Of a stretch of 64,000 bases of DNA, positions 1 to 9,425 are shown piece by piece (the stretch's first letter is position 1; each line of letters opens with the position of its first letter). Source of the DNA: Arthrobacter sp. Y-9 (GTDB lineage Bacteria > Actinomycetota > Actinomycetes > Actinomycetales > Micrococcaceae); contig NZ_CP121463.1 in the NCBI RefSeq assembly GCF_029690065.1, positions 558,001 through 622,000 on the forward strand, read 5' to 3'. The position numbers were made by a program, and so were the translations under genes. The notes under the pieces are model-generated. The model was not told where the DNA came from, searched no databases, and saw only the letters and a list, made by a program, of their open reading frames with translations.

Positions 1-591
1 CCGGCCGGCGTGGCCAAGCTCTCCTCGGGCCAGACGGTCGTCGCCAAGGTGACCACCAAGGTCACCTCCCTGGGCGACAACGGCGTCATCACCAACACCG
101 CGACCGTGAACACCAACGGCTCCAAGGTCGACACCAACAAGCCGAGCACCAACTGGGGCCCGCTGCAGATCCTCAAGTACGCCCAGCAGGACGAGAGCAA
201 GACCCTCTCCGGCGCTCACTTCGAGATCTACACCGCCAAGGACGCCGCTCAGCCCGTAGGCACCCTCGTGACCGACGCCAACGGCAAGGCCTCCATCAGC
301 CTCTGGGTCGGCAACAACGACGTCACCAGCAAGACCTACTGGGTCAAGGAGACCCAGGCTCCGGCCGGTTACACCCTGCCCCAGGATCCGTGGACCCAGG
401 TCACGGTCAAGGCCAACGGTGACACCGCCCCGGTCGTGCTGAAGATCGCCAACACGCAGCAGCCCGCCGTGACCCTGCCGTTCACCGGCGCCGAGGGTCA
501 GCTCCTGCTGACCGTCACCGGCATCGCCCTGCTCCTGCTCGCCGTCGGCGCCGCGCTGGTCGTCAGCCGCCGTCGCGCAGCACAGCGCTGA
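1..591 (+). CDS. LPXTG-anchored pilin-like surface protein, 5'-truncated
   Basis: The reading frame is open to the left edge of the window, so only the C-terminal part is seen; the GTG at 10 is not taken as the true start. A SpaA/Cna-B type immunoglobulin-like domain is visible, beginning near LQILKYAQQD and ending with the E-box-like YWVKETQAPAGY, which in this family carries the glutamate that catalyses an internal Lys-Asn isopeptide bond. The sortase signal LPFTG is encoded at 475-489, followed by a hydrophobic segment and the basic tail RRRAAQR, the standard wall-sorting signal. The class C sortase gene starts 30 nt downstream, which supports a role as a pilus subunit covalently polymerised or anchored outside the membrane. 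Major versus minor pilin cannot be decided from this fragment. Confidence 0.9.
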   Translation, partial: PAGVAKLSSGQTVVAKVTTKVTSLGDNGVITNTATVNTNGSKVDTNKPSTNWGPLQILKYAQQDESKTLSGAHFEIYTAKDAAQPVGTLVTDANGKASISLWVGNNDVTSKTYWVKETQAPAGYTLPQDPWTQVTVKANGDTAPVVLKIANTQQPAVTLPFTGAEGQLLLTVTGIALLLLAVGAALVVSRRRAAQR

Positions 592-621
592 GACCGGTGA
601 CCACCACCAACGGGTGAGTTC

Positions 622-1557
622 ATGAACACTCCCAGCACAGCGCCGGCCCCGGGCACCGCCCGGGGCCGGCGCGTTGCCCGCCCCGCCCGCACCTGGCGTC
701 TCCCGGTGGCCGCCGTGGTGGTCGCCGTCATCGCCCTGGCCGGGATGGCGGTGCTCCTGTACCCCACCGCGGCCTCCTGGTTCTCCCAGCTTGAGCAGTC
801 CCGCGTGATCGCCAACAGCGCGACCTCCGTGGACGCCGACCGTGCCCGCGAGAACGAACAGCTCCGCCTCGCCCACGCCTACAACAAAGCCCTCGCCTCC
901 GGCGCCGTCCTCGACGCCAATCAGCGCCTGCCCACCGGCGAAGGCAAGAGCAGCGACAGCTCGCTGAACTACGACTCGATCCTCAAGGACCCCGCCACCG
1001 GCGTCATGGCACGTCTCATGGTCCCGTCCATCGGGGTCGACCTGCCGATCTATCACGGGACGTCGGACGAGACCCTGCTCAAGGGCCTGGGCCACCTGGA
1101 GGGCACTTCGCTGCCTGTCGGCGGTTCCGGCACGCACTCCGTCATCACGGGTCACCGCGGCCTGGCGAACGCCACCATGTTCACCGACCTGGACCGGGTC
1201 AAGGAGGGGGACATGTTCAGCCTCTCCGTGGGCGGCGAAGTGATCAGCTACCGGGTGATCAACACCCAAGTCGTGGATCCCGACCAGACCAAGCCGTTGC
1301 AGGCGGTCCCTGGGAAAGACCTGGTCACCCTGGTGACCTGCACCCCGCTCGGCATCAACTCCCAGCGCATCCTCGTCACCGGTGAACGGGTCACCCCGAC
1401 GCCGCCCGCGGACCTGGAAGCGGCCGCCGCTCTTCCGACCATCCCGGGCTTCCCCTGGTGGGCCGTGATCCTCGCCGGCGGAGTGCTGCTCGCGATCGTC
1501 TATGTCTGGCGCAGCGGCTACGCGCCCCGCGTCAAGGCTCCGCAGACCGCCTCCTGA
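622..1557 (+). CDS. class C sortase (pilin polymerase)
   Basis: A 311-residue membrane transpeptidase that joins pilin subunits through their LPXTG threonine. An N-terminal membrane segment lies at about residues 27-48 and a second at about 273-296, the two-anchor layout typical of class C sortases. Catalytic residues are visible: His178 in ITGHRG, Cys240 in TLVTCTP and Arg249 in NSQRI. The conserved stretch [21 protein letters not shown] precedes the catalytic histidine, also as in class C enzymes. The gene follows the LPFTG protein by 30 nt on the same strand and is probably co-transcribed with it. Start is the ATG at 622 with a GGGTGAG-like element upstream. Its substrate is most likely the preceding pilin-like protein. 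Confidence 0.93.
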   Translation: MNTPSTAPAPGTARGRRVARPARTWRLPVAAVVVAVIALAGMAVLLYPTAASWFSQLEQSRVIANSATSVDADRARENEQLRLAHAYNKALASGAVLDANQRLPTGEGKSSDSSLNYDSILKDPATGVMARLMVPSIGVDLPIYHGTSDETLLKGLGHLEGTSLPVGGSGTHSVITGHRGLANATMFTDLDRVKEGDMFSLSVGGEVISYRVINTQVVDPDQTKPLQAVPGKDLVTLVTCTPLGINSQRILVTGERVTPTPPADLEAAAALPTIPGFPWWAVILAGGVLLAIVYVWRSGYAPRVKAPQTAS

Positions 1558-1690
1558 ACGGTCCGCACGGCGGCCGACGGTTCCCCTGAGGGGCGGCTTG
1601 CGGCTAAGATCACATGCTCAGCAGCCAGCCGATCTGGCTCTCAGTATCCAGCGACGTGTACTGGCCATCCCCTGTCCCGAGGAAGCGCCC

Positions 1691-4525
1691 ATGCCGTTGA
1701 ACAACCCCCTGCCCTCCGCCGTCCCGAACCCGGCCGACCCCAGCGAGGAACTGGCCGCGGAGCTGCGCGCCGACGTGCGCCGGGTCTCCACCCTCCTGGG
1801 ACAGTCCCTGGTGCGCCAGCATGGGCCCGAGCTCCTCAAGCTGGTCGAGCAGGTGCGCCTGCTGACCAAGGAGTCCAAGGAAGCCGCGCGCGGCGTCGGT
1901 GACGCCACCGGGCCGTGGAGCGCCGACGACGTCGCGCAGCAGGTCCGCGAACTGCTCTCCTCCCTGCCGCTCGAGGAGGCCACGCGCCTGGTCCGTGCCT
2001 TCGCCTTCTACTTCCACCTGGTGAATGCGGCCGAGCAGGTGCACCGCGTCCGCGTCCTGCGCTCCCGGGCCGAGAAGGACGGCTGGCTCGCGCGGGCCGT
2101 CACCGAGATCGCCGAACACGCCGGCACCGAGGCCCTCCAGGACCTGGTCAACGAACTCGACGTCCGCCCGGTGTTCACCGCCCACCCCACGGAGGCCTCG
2201 CGCCGCTCCGTGCTGGACAAGCTCCGCGCCCTCTCCGATGTCCTGTCCGAGCCCACCGAGGACGGCACCGCGGCACGCAGCCGCCAGGACCGGCGACTGG
2301 CCGAGATCATCGACCAGATGTGGCAGACCGACGAACTGCGCCAGGTCCGCCCCACCCCGATCGACGAGGCCCGCAACGCCATCTACTATCTCGGCAACAT
2401 CCTCACGGGCGCCATGCCGGAAGTCATGACCGAACTCGGCGAGCTCCTGGCCGAACACGGCGTCACCCTGCCCGCCGAGAAGGCCCCGATCCGTTTCGGT
2501 TCCTGGATCGGCGGTGACCGGGACGGCAACCCCAATGTGACGGCCGAAGTCACCCGGGAGATCCTCCAGCTCCAGAACCAGAACGCGATCCGGATCGCCA
2601 TCTCCCTCCTGGACGAGCTCATCTCCGTCCTCTCCAACTCCACGGCCCTGGCCGGCTCCAGCGAGGCGCTTCAGGAATCGCTCCGGGAGGACCTGGCGAA
2701 GCTGCCCGGTCTCGACAAGCGCGTCCTCGAGCTGAACGCCCAGGAGCCGTACCGCCTCAAGCTGACCTGCATCAAGGCCCGGCTGCTCAACACGGGCCGC
2801 CGGATCGCCAACGGCGGCCCCCACGAACCGGGCCGTGACTACGTCAGCACCGAGGCGATCCTGGCGGATCTGCGCCTCGTGGAAGACTCCCTGCGCGAGC
2901 ACTCCGCGTCCCTGGCCGCCGACGGCGCCCTGGCCCGGGTGCAGCGCGCGGTCGCCTCGATCGGGCTGCAGCTCGCCACGCTGGACATCCGCGAACACGC
3001 GGACCACCACCACGACGCCGTCGGGCAGTTGTTCGACCGCATCGGCGAGCTGAGCGGCCCGTACGCCGAGCTCTCCCGCGAAGAGCGCTGGGAGGTGCTG
3101 CGGGCCGAACTGGCGTCGCACCGCCCGCTCTCGGGCCACCCGATCGTGCTGGACGGCGCCGCGGACAACACGTACAACGTCTTCCGCGTCATCCGGCAGG
3201 CGCTCAAGGCGTACGGCCCTGACGTGATCGAGACGTACATCATCTCGATGACACGTGGCGCGGACGACGTCCTAGCCCCCGCGGTCCTGGCCCGCGAGGC
3301 GGGACTGGTCCAGCTGCACGGCGAGACCCGGTACGCCAAGATCGGCTTCGCGCCACTTCTGGAGACCGTGGACGAGCTGCGGGCCTCGGAGCAGATCGTG
3401 GACCAGCTGCTCTCCGACCCGTCCTACCGCGAACTCGTGCGGCTGCGCGGCGACGTGCAGGAGATCATGCTCGGCTACTCGGATTCCAACAAGGAGTCCG
3501 GCGTGATGACCAGTCAGTGGGAGATCCACAAGACGCAGCGCAAGCTCCGCGATGTGGCCCTCAAGCACGGCGTGCGGCTGCGCCTCTTCCACGGTCGCGG
3601 CGGTTCCGTGGGCCGTGGCGGCGGACCCACCTATGACGCCATCCTGGCCCAGCCGAACGGCGTCCTGGAAGGCGAGATCAAGTTCACCGAGCAGGGCGAG
3701 GTCATCAGCGACAAGTACTCGCTGCCCGAGCTGGCCCGGGAGAACCTGGAGCTCTCGCTGGCCGCCGTCATGCAGGGCTCGGCCCTGCACCGCGCCCCGC
3801 GGACCACGGAGGAGGAGCGCGAACGGTACGGCCAGGTCATGGACGTCATCTCCGACGCAGCCTTCGCCCGCTACCGCTCGCTGATCGACGATCCCGATCT
3901 GCCCGCGTACTTCCTCGCCTCCACCCCGGTGGAGCAGCTGGGGCAGCTCAACATCGGATCCCGTCCGTCCAAGCGACCCGATTCCGGGGCCGGTCTGGGT
4001 GGGCTGCGGGCCATCCCGTGGGTGTTCGGCTGGACCCAGTCCCGTCAGATCGTGCCCGGCTGGTTCGGTGTGGGCTCAGGCCTGAAGGCGGCCCGGGAAG
4101 CCGGTCTGGAGGACGAGCTCCGGGAGATGGCCGAGCGCTGGAACTTCTTCGCCTCGGTGCTGTCCAACGTCGAGATGACCCTGGCCAAGACGGACATGGA
4201 CATCGCGAGCCACTATGTCGGCACCCTGGTGCCGGAGGAACTGCACCGCCTCTTCGACGCCATCCGTGCCGAGCACGCGCTGACGGTCGAGGAAGTGGAG
4301 CGCCTGACGGGTGAGTCGGAGCTTCTCGAGGCCCAGCCCACGCTGCAGCGGTCCCTGCGCGTCCGCGATCAGTACCTGGACCCGATCAGCTACCTCCAGG
4401 TCGAGCTGCTGCGCCGCGTCCGGGAGGAGGCGGGCTCCGGGGAGTCGGAGATCGCCGAGACCCTGCAGCGCGCCATGCTCATCACGATCAACGGCGTGGC
4501 CGCCGGCCTGCGCAACACGGGCTGA
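1691..4525 (+). CDS. ppc: phosphoenolpyruvate carboxylase
   Basis: Catalyses carboxylation of phosphoenolpyruvate with bicarbonate to oxaloacetate, the main anaplerotic reaction; cytoplasmic homotetramer in this family. At 944 residues it has the usual bacterial length. Diagnostic motifs are intact: VFTAHPTEA with catalytic His165, [23 protein letters not shown], the glycine-rich [13 protein letters not shown] loop, GSRPSKR, and [13 protein letters not shown]. The protein ends in GLRNTG, close to the expected NTG terminus. The reading frame opens farther upstream, but the ATG at 1691 is chosen because GAGGAAG lies just before it and the preceding codons do not look like family sequence. Pairs functionally with the PEP carboxykinase at the right end of the window. 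Confidence 0.97.
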   Translation: MPLNNPLPSAVPNPADPSEELAAELRADVRRVSTLLGQSLVRQHGPELLKLVEQVRLLTKESKEAARGVGDATGPWSADDVAQQVRELLSSLPLEEATRLVRAFAFYFHLVNAAEQVHRVRVLRSRAEKDGWLARAVTEIAEHAGTEALQDLVNELDVRPVFTAHPTEASRRSVLDKLRALSDVLSEPTEDGTAARSRQDRRLAEIIDQMWQTDELRQVRPTPIDEARNAIYYLGNILTGAMPEVMTELGELLAEHGVTLPAEKAPIRFGSWIGGDRDGNPNVTAEVTREILQLQNQNAIRIAISLLDELISVLSNSTALAGSSEALQESLREDLAKLPGLDKRVLELNAQEPYRLKLTCIKARLLNTGRRIANGGPHEPGRDYVSTEAILADLRLVEDSLREHSASLAADGALARVQRAVASIGLQLATLDIREHADHHHDAVGQLFDRIGELSGPYAELSREERWEVLRAELASHRPLSGHPIVLDGAADNTYNVFRVIRQALKAYGPDVIETYIISMTRGADDVLAPAVLAREAGLVQLHGETRYAKIGFAPLLETVDELRASEQIVDQLLSDPSYRELVRLRGDVQEIMLGYSDSNKESGVMTSQWEIHKTQRKLRDVALKHGVRLRLFHGRGGSVGRGGGPTYDAILAQPNGVLEGEIKFTEQGEVISDKYSLPELARENLELSLAAVMQGSALHRAPRTTEEERERYGQVMDVISDAAFARYRSLIDDPDLPAYFLASTPVEQLGQLNIGSRPSKRPDSGAGLGGLRAIPWVFGWTQSRQIVPGWFGVGSGLKAAREAGLEDELREMAERWNFFASVLSNVEMTLAKTDMDIASHYVGTLVPEELHRLFDAIRAEHALTVEEVERLTGESELLEAQPTLQRSLRVRDQYLDPISYLQVELLRRVREEAGSGESEIAETLQRAMLITINGVAAGLRNTG

Positions 4526-4543
4526 GTCCGCACCGCGCCGGGC

Positions 4544-4575
4544 GGCGCGGGGACCGGGAGACCGGGCCCCGCGCC
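4544..4575. terminator. hairpin between convergent ppc and DedA genes
   Basis: GGCGCGGGG (4544-4552) and CCCCGCGCC (4567-4575) form a perfect 9-bp inverted repeat with a 14-nt loop, 19 nt after the ppc stop. There is no T-run, so it may be a transcript-end stabiliser rather than an intrinsic terminator. It is followed by three CCGTCGTCGT units at 4574-4614. Confidence 0.5.
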
Positions 4576-4625
4576 GTCGTCGTGTCGGCCGTCGTCGTAC
4601 TGCGCCGTCGTCGTGTCCGTGCCAG

Positions 4626-5216
4626 TCAGGAAGCGCGACGACGGCGGCGGGTGACCACGATGCCCAGCACCCCGCCCACCAGCACACCCACCGCGAGGCC
4701 CAGCAGTGAGCTGACCCAGAACGGCAGGCGGGTGGTCTGCCCGGTGACGAAGCCGAGGCCGATGGTCCACGTCGCCCACAGCACACTGCCCAGCAGCGAA
4801 CACGCCACGAACGTGCGGGTGGGGATGTCCGCGATCCCGGAGCCGGCGGACAGGACCAGTCGGCCGCCCGGCAGGAATCGCAGCCCGATGATCACGCCGT
4901 ACGTGGGGGTCCTGCCGGCGCGTTCCAGCGCGCGGCGGATGCCCGCATGGATTCTCGAGGTGAGGCTCCACCGGTCCATGAGGTGCGCGAGCCGTCGTTT
5001 GAACAGCAGGAACACCGCGAGCTCGCCCAGGAATGACCCGAGCGTGGCGAGGGCCAGCGCGAGCGGCAGTGAGCAGTGCCCCTCGGCCGCGAGAGCACCC
5101 GCCGCCACCACGAGGGCCTCGGACGGCAGCGGCGGGAAGACGGTGTCCGCCATCACCAGGGGGACGATCCACCAGTAGAGCGCGGTGCTCCACGTGGCGG
5201 GATCGGAGAAGTCCAT
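4626..5216 (-). CDS. DedA/SNARE-associated family inner-membrane protein
   Basis: A 196-residue integral membrane protein of the DedA (VTT-domain) family, whose members are linked to lipid carrier (undecaprenyl phosphate, PE) flipping and membrane homeostasis. Visible hallmarks are the hydrophobic re-entrant start VFPPLPSEALVVAAG, the glycine-rich LGSFLGELAVFLLF, and the G-(x)n-RFLPGGRLVLSAGSG stretch that carries the conserved arginine and F/RxxP motif. The C-terminus has a final membrane helix and a basic RRRRRAS end. The frame extends upstream, but the ATG at 5216 gives the normal family length; a GTG six codons earlier is possible. No strong ribosome site is visible. It is convergent with ppc and stands alone. 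Exact substrate unknown. Confidence 0.85.
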   Translation of the reverse strand: MDFSDPATWSTALYWWIVPLVMADTVFPPLPSEALVVAAGALAAEGHCSLPLALALATLGSFLGELAVFLLFKRRLAHLMDRWSLTSRIHAGIRRALERAGRTPTYGVIIGLRFLPGGRLVLSAGSGIADIPTRTFVACSLLGSVLWATWTIGLGFVTGQTTRLPFWVSSLLGLAVGVLVGGVLGIVVTRRRRRAS

Positions 5217-5346
5217 GGCAACAAGGTACGTCACGCGGACCCGGGGTGGGGCCGGAGTGGGGCCGGGACGCCGTGGCGAAGGGCCGGTACAGTGGGCACG
5301 TCCGCTGGTGCGGATCATTCGTACGGAGATCTTTGGGGGTATTTCC

Positions 5347-5751
5347 ATGGGAAGACTGTTCGACGGGCCATGGCCGGTTCTGCTCATCATCGTCCTGACG
5401 CTGGCGGTGGTGGCCGCGCTCGTCATCCTGGCGGTGGTCGCGGGCTCGCGGCCCAACCAGGACGCGGCGTATCTGGATCGTCTGCGGGACGGGCAGCTGA
5501 CGGTCGAGAGTCAGACGGCGTATCTGCAGGGCGTCGGGCACCGCACACAGGCCACGGTGTTCGGGGTGGTGGGCCTGTTCGTCCTGGGGATCGTCTTCGG
5601 GGCGGTGGCGATCGTACAGGCCGGCCGGGCCGAGGCGCTCGGCGTGACGGCGACGGCGGGCAAGGTCCTCGGCTGGATCGGTGTCGGGTTCGGCGTGCTC
5701 TGGGTGCTGGGGATCGGCATGGGCGTGGCCGGCCGATTCGCGAACTACTGA
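5347..5751 (+). CDS. small three-helix membrane protein, unknown function
   Basis: A 134-residue protein not recognised beyond its topology. Three hydrophobic helices are evident at about residues 8-33, 73-98 and 105-130, separated by a hydrophilic segment containing NQDAAYLDRLRDGQLTVESQ. The last two helices with a short loop resemble DUF4190-type small membrane proteins, but this is only a resemblance. The ATG at 5347 is chosen because a GGGGGT element lies just upstream and the protein then begins directly before the first helix. It is divergent from the DedA gene and followed 93 nt later by another small unknown gene on the same strand, so the two may be one unit. Confidence 0.7.
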   Translation: MGRLFDGPWPVLLIIVLTLAVVAALVILAVVAGSRPNQDAAYLDRLRDGQLTVESQTAYLQGVGHRTQATVFGVVGLFVLGIVFGAVAIVQAGRAEALGVTATAGKVLGWIGVGFGVLWVLGIGMGVAGRFANY

Positions 5752-5844
5752 GCTGAGGCTGGCCGGACCGAACCTGCCGGACCGTAGAATCCCGGTAAGG
5801 GGTCAGATCCGGCCGGCATTCGGCCCGCGGTGAGGAGGGACGGC

Positions 5845-6291
5845 ATGTTCGGTTCGCGGAAGAGGAAGCTTGAAGACCTGGTCGAGGCGCTCAGGCCTGA
5901 TCTGAGCCGGGAAGCTCTCGGCGTCGGTCCGGCATTCCCGGGTGTCGCGCCGAACCCCTATCTGAGCGGCGAGGCACGGAAACGCACCGCCGAACTGCGC
6001 AGCGGTCCGCTCGCCCTCGGTGTCCTGGTCGATTGGCGCGAAGTGGGCGGCGAGGGCCGGCCCCGCGTCGTGCTCCTGTTCGACGTGGAGACAGCTGACG
6101 GGCTCGCGTTCCGCGGCATCGCCGATGAAGACCTGAGCATCACGGAGCTCACCCGGCTGGCCCCGGGGCAGACGATGCCCGTGCGCTACCGGCCTACCGT
6201 GATGGACCACTACGTCGCTCTCGCCCGCGACGCCGACCCTGGCCAGGTGCAGGCGCTCGCCGAGGAGATCGCGCGCCGTCGGCGGGGTTGA
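5845..6291 (+). CDS. conserved-looking hypothetical cytoplasmic protein
   Basis: A 148-residue soluble protein with no recognised family. It begins with a basic stretch MFGSRKRKLEDL, lacks a signal peptide and membrane helices, has a central beta-rich region (GVLVDWREVGG, RVVLLFDVETADG) and ends in basic REIARRRRG-like residues. Codon usage is like the neighbours, so it is likely a real gene. The ATG at 5845 follows GAGGAGG at 5832-5838 with ideal spacing; a GTG at 5830 would start inside that ribosome site. It may be co-transcribed with the membrane protein upstream. Confidence 0.7.
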   Translation: MFGSRKRKLEDLVEALRPDLSREALGVGPAFPGVAPNPYLSGEARKRTAELRSGPLALGVLVDWREVGGEGRPRVVLLFDVETADGLAFRGIADEDLSITELTRLAPGQTMPVRYRPTVMDHYVALARDADPGQVQALAEEIARRRRG

Positions 6292-6332
6292 GGTGCGGCG
6301 CGTTCGTCCTGCTCAGTGAGGGCCGCGGGGCG

Positions 6333-7301
6333 TCAGCCCCGCCGCGCCTCCGACAGCGTCAGCTCGCTCCGGTACTCCACGGGCTTGCCGGACAGCGGAT
6401 CGACGAAGCGGATCCCGCGGGCCAGGAGCTGGAGCGGACGGTCGTAGTCGTCCGGGGCATTGTCCAGGAGGACCGGATAGAAGGGGTCGTTCAGGATCCC
6501 CAGCCCCAGCGACGCCATGTGCACGCGGAGCTGATGCGTCTTCCCGGTGTGCGGCTCCAGGCGGTAGAGGGCGCGCCCGCGGGGGTGGACGGCGTCGTCG
6601 TGCGCTGCCGTCCGGTGTGGCGGCTCGATGATCTCCACCCGTTCGATGCGCGTCTCCGTGTTCGGCTCACCGTCGACGACCTGGGCCAGCAGGTAATCGC
6701 GGGACTTCGTCATGCGGTTGCGGACGAGAGCCGGGAATTCCGGGTCCGCGAAGCCGTTTTCGGGGACGACGGCGGACACGCACTCGTACTCCTTCTGCAC
6801 CTTCCGCTTCTCGAAGAGGACCTGATACTTCCCGCGCGTCTCCGGATTGGTGGAGAACAGCAGCACGCCCGCCGTCATGCGGTCGAGGCGGTGCATGGGG
6901 ATGAGGTCCGGGATGTCGAGCAGTTTCCGCAGCCTGACCAGGGCTGACTCCTGGATGTAGGTGCCGCCGGGCGTCGTGGGCAGGAAGTGCGGCTTGTCGA
7001 CGACGAGCAGATCGCCGTCCTGGTGCAGGATCGAGAGCTCGACCGGCAGCCGCTCCTCGGGTGGCAGCGTGCGGTAGTACCAGATGAAGGTGTGGTCGCG
7101 GAGGGGAGTGGTGCGGTCCAGGGGAGCGCCGGTCTCGCCGACGATCTCCCCGGCGTCGAAGCGGTCCAGGATCCCCTGCGGATCGATGTGACCCCAGCGG
7201 TGCTGCATGTAGTCCAGCGCGGTCTCCCACGGGCCGTCGTGCGGCAGACGCAGGCGGGTGGCGTTGACGCCGTCGCGGACCGGCAAGGGGGATTTCATCA
7301 C
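6333..7301 (-). CDS. RluA-family RNA pseudouridine synthase
   Basis: Isomerises specific uridines in rRNA or tRNA to pseudouridine. The catalytic motif is HRLDRMTAG with the nucleophilic aspartate at residue 140, and the conserved LEPHTGKTHQLRVHMA motif follows toward the C-terminus. At 322 residues it is a full-length catalytic protein with an N-terminal region (WGHIDPQGILDRFDAGEIV) resembling the S4-like extension seen in actinobacterial members annotated as pseudouridylate synthase. Which RNA position is modified cannot be inferred. The longest start is the GTG at 7301; an ATG lies one codon later at 7298. It is divergent from the VOC-family gene, with a palindromic repeat between them. 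Confidence 0.9.
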   Translation of the reverse strand: MMKSPLPVRDGVNATRLRLPHDGPWETALDYMQHRWGHIDPQGILDRFDAGEIVGETGAPLDRTTPLRDHTFIWYYRTLPPEERLPVELSILHQDGDLLVVDKPHFLPTTPGGTYIQESALVRLRKLLDIPDLIPMHRLDRMTAGVLLFSTNPETRGKYQVLFEKRKVQKEYECVSAVVPENGFADPEFPALVRNRMTKSRDYLLAQVVDGEPNTETRIERVEIIEPPHRTAAHDDAVHPRGRALYRLEPHTGKTHQLRVHMASLGLGILNDPFYPVLLDNAPDDYDRPLQLLARGIRFVDPLSGKPVEYRSELTLSEARRG

Positions 7302-7358
7302 CGGGACAGTTTAGTCGGCCCGTTGCTCGGCTCGGCCGGTCCGGCTGTCGCGTGACCT

Positions 7359-7403
7359 TGCACTTTCTCGGGCTTCCGGGGCGCGGAACCCCGAGAAAGT
7401 GCA
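7359..7403. repeat. 20-bp palindrome in divergent intergenic region
   Basis: TGCACTTTCTCGGGCTTCCG (7359-7378) and its complement (7384-7403) match at 19 of 20 positions around a 5-nt loop. It lies between the divergent pseudouridine synthase and VOC genes and has no T-tract. It is distinct in sequence from the four-copy family that begins 0.5 kb to the right. Confidence 0.8.
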
Positions 7404-7473
7404 CTCTCGACCCTCACGGGTGGCTCATTCCGGGGGGGTCCCCGACGCGCGGCCCCGGGCGTAGGCTGGCGCC

Positions 7474-7911
7474 ATGACCACTTTCAGGCTGGACCATGTC
7501 GGTGTGACCGTGCGGGATCTGGAAGGCGCCATCGCATTCTTCGAGGCGCTGGGATTCGAGGTGGAGGGCCGTGCCGAGGTCGGCGGCCCCTGGGCGGACC
7601 GGGTCAACGGGCTCGACGGGACCCAGGTGGAGATGGCGATGGTCCGGCCGCCCGGCGGCGGTGAGGGGAAGCTCGAACTCACCCGGTTCATCACGCCGCC
7701 CGCCGAAGGCGACTCGGACGGCCGCCCGGTGAACACCTACGGCTTCAGCCATATCTGCTATCAGGTGGGTGACGTGCGCGACGTCGTGGCGCGCGCCGAG
7801 GCCGCGGGCTACGGTCTGGTGCGCGAACTGGTCAATTACCAGGACGTCTTCCTGCTGGCCTACCTCCGCGGCCCCGAGGGACTCCTGGTCGAGGTCGCCG
7901 AAGCGCTCTGA
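7474..7911 (+). CDS. VOC/glyoxalase superfamily protein
   Basis: A 145-residue single-module vicinal oxygen chelate protein with paired beta-alpha-beta-beta-beta units. The N-terminal LDHVGVTVRDLEGAIAFFEALGF carries the usual first metal-ligand histidine (His8); the second half has the typical YGFSHICYQVGDV with a second histidine, and the end GLLVEVAE supplies the expected terminal glutamate. These members include glyoxalase I, dioxygenases and antibiotic-binding proteins; the substrate is not predictable here. The ATG at 7474 gives a standard family start. It is transcribed divergently from the pseudouridine synthase and is followed by a palindromic repeat. Confidence 0.85.
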   Translation: MTTFRLDHVGVTVRDLEGAIAFFEALGFEVEGRAEVGGPWADRVNGLDGTQVEMAMVRPPGGGEGKLELTRFITPPAEGDSDGRPVNTYGFSHICYQVGDVRDVVARAEAAGYGLVRELVNYQDVFLLAYLRGPEGLLVEVAEAL

Positions 7912-7944
7912 GCCCTGCGTCTTCCCCGGCCGCCCTCCCCTCTG

Positions 7945-8014
7945 ATCGACTGCTCCACAGGATGCCGCTTTCCGCCGATTCCGGCCCGGAAACGCATCCT
8001 ATGGAGCAGTCGAT
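7945..8014. repeat. palindromic repeat family A, copy 1
   Basis: A 70-nt imperfect inverted repeat starting ATCGACTGCTCCACAGGATG and ending GGAGCAGTCGAT. The outer 13 bp of each arm are perfectly complementary and the centre contains CCGATTCCGG. Three related copies lie at 9426-9499, 10746-10815 and 13118-13194. This copy lies between the VOC gene and the ArsR-like regulator, both on the plus strand. Confidence 0.92.
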
Positions 8015-8034
8015 GGTTGGAGGGAAAAATGTCC

Positions 8035-8052
8035 TTGACAATAAAATTTGTC
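8035..8052 (+). promoter_or_regulatory. putative promoter/operator of the ArsR-like gene
   Basis: TTGACA (8035-8040) overlaps a perfect small palindrome GACAA-TAAAAT-TTGTC (8037-8052) located 18 nt before the start codon, in a locally AT-rich patch. TAAAAT itself could serve as a -10 element. Because the next gene encodes a winged-helix regulator, autoregulation at this dyad is a reasonable inference. Confidence 0.5.
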
Positions 8053-8069
8053 GGTGAGATCCTGGAGTC

Positions 8070-8705
8070 ATGAAGGACATCGAAGTGATCGAGGATCCCC
8101 AGGTCGCGGAGGTCTCGCTGGACCCGATGCGCTCGCGGATCCTGGAAGCGCTCGTGGAACCCGCCTCGGCGGCCACGGTCGCCGGGCGGATCGGAGCGCC
8201 TCGGCAGAAGGTGAACTACCACCTGAAGGCGCTCGAATCGGCCGGTCTCGTGGAGCTGGTGGAGGAGCGGCGCAAGGGCAACATGACCGAGCGGGTCATG
8301 CAGGCCAGTGCCGGCTCGTACCTGATCTCGCCACTGGCCCTGGCGTCCATGGCGCCGAAGCCCGAGAAGTACACCGACCGCTTCTCCGCCTTCTGGATGC
8401 TGGCCCTCGCGGGCCGGCTCGTCCAGGAGGTGGGCAAGCTGATCGCGGGAGCCGTCGCGGCGCGGAAGCCGTTGGCGACCTTCGCGATCGACGCCGAGCT
8501 CAGCTTCGCCAGCGCCCGCGACCGTGCGGAGTTCGCGCAGGAGCTCTCCGCCGTCGTCGACTCCCTCGTGGAGAAGTATCACGACGCCGGCGCCCCCGGC
8601 GCGCGCAGGCACCGCCTGGTGCTCGCGCTGCACCCCGAACTGAAGGCCGGCGGGCAGGTCGCCACGCCGGAGCATGACATCACCGACACCCCGGACAAGG
8701 AGTAG
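8070..8705 (+). CDS. ArsR-like winged-helix transcriptional regulator
   Basis: A 211-residue regulator with an N-terminal winged helix-turn-helix of the ArsR/HTH_20 type at about residues 14-75 (DPMRSRILEALVEPASAATVAG, then RQKVNYHLKALESAGLVEL). No metal-binding CxC motif is present, so metal sensing is unlikely. The C-terminal half is alpha-helical and ends in a hydrophilic tail. It is followed after 4 nt by an SRPBCC-domain gene; ArsR-like regulator plus AHSA1/SRPBCC protein is a recurrent actinobacterial pair in which the regulator usually controls the operon. Start ATG at 8070 with GGAG upstream. Confidence 0.85.
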   Translation: MKDIEVIEDPQVAEVSLDPMRSRILEALVEPASAATVAGRIGAPRQKVNYHLKALESAGLVELVEERRKGNMTERVMQASAGSYLISPLALASMAPKPEKYTDRFSAFWMLALAGRLVQEVGKLIAGAVAARKPLATFAIDAELSFASARDRAEFAQELSAVVDSLVEKYHDAGAPGARRHRLVLALHPELKAGGQVATPEHDITDTPDKE

Positions 8706-8709
8706 GACC

Positions 8710-9402
8710 ATGAGTGAGAACCGCGAATTCCGCATCGAAGCCACCACCGAGGTGGAGGCCACGCCGGAGCGGGTGTGGGAGGCGATCAATGACGCCACCG
8801 CCGCCTGGATGTTCCCGACGGACCAGTGGCCCGCCGAGTACCCCGTCAAGGAGTACCCCACGCATGTGATCTCGAGGATGGACGGCCCGGACGGGTGGTT
8901 CAATCAGCTGGAGAACACCATCGAGGCGCTGCCGGGCGGCAAGTCCCGGATCCGCTATGTGCACAGCGGCGTCTTCACGGACGACTGGGACCAGCAGTAC
9001 GACGGCGCGTCCAAGCACACGCTCTTCTACCAGCACACCCTGGGGCAGTACCTCAAGTACTTCGACGGTCAGCCCGTGGTGTTCACCGACGTTCAGGGCC
9101 CTGCCGCCTCCGGAGCCCCCGACGCGTTCGACAAGCTCAAGGAGTCCTTCGGGATCGCCGACGCGCAGGCCGGGGACAAGGTCGCCGTGTCGGTGCCCGG
9201 GGTCGGCGAGCTGAAGGGTGAGCTCGACTATGCCAATGAATGGTTCTTCGGCATCCGCACGGGCGACGCTCTGTACCGCTTCTTCGGCCGGAACCATTTC
9301 GGTTCGGTGGTCGGCCTGACGGTCCACGACTTCTCCGGGTCGGGGGATTCCGAAGCCACCGCCGCCGCGTGGGGCCGTTACCTCGAGGGTCTCTACGCCT
9401 GA
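8710..9402 (+). CDS. SRPBCC/AHSA1-domain protein
   Basis: A 230-residue member of the START/Bet v1-like SRPBCC fold, which encloses a hydrophobic ligand cavity. The N-terminus FRIEATTEVEATPERVWEAINDA is the classic AHSA1/polyketide-cyclase opening and the end AAAWGRYLEGLYA matches the C-terminal helix. The middle is somewhat longer than minimal domains. No catalytic residues can be named. The ATG at 8710 is chosen because it lies 4 nt after the regulator stop with AAGGAG just upstream, and the frame extended further would overlap the regulator. Co-expression with the ArsR-like gene is near certain; the ligand is unknown. Confidence 0.85.
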   Translation: MSENREFRIEATTEVEATPERVWEAINDATAAWMFPTDQWPAEYPVKEYPTHVISRMDGPDGWFNQLENTIEALPGGKSRIRYVHSGVFTDDWDQQYDGASKHTLFYQHTLGQYLKYFDGQPVVFTDVQGPAASGAPDAFDKLKESFGIADAQAGDKVAVSVPGVGELKGELDYANEWFFGIRTGDALYRFFGRNHFGSVVGLTVHDFSGSGDSEATAAAWGRYLEGLYA

Positions 9403-9425
9403 CCCGCTCTTTGCCCCGTATCTCC

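Noticed and set aside
1610-3139. A 509-codon minus-strand frame over ppc
   Set aside because: Shadow of ppc; no recognisable motif and atypical composition.
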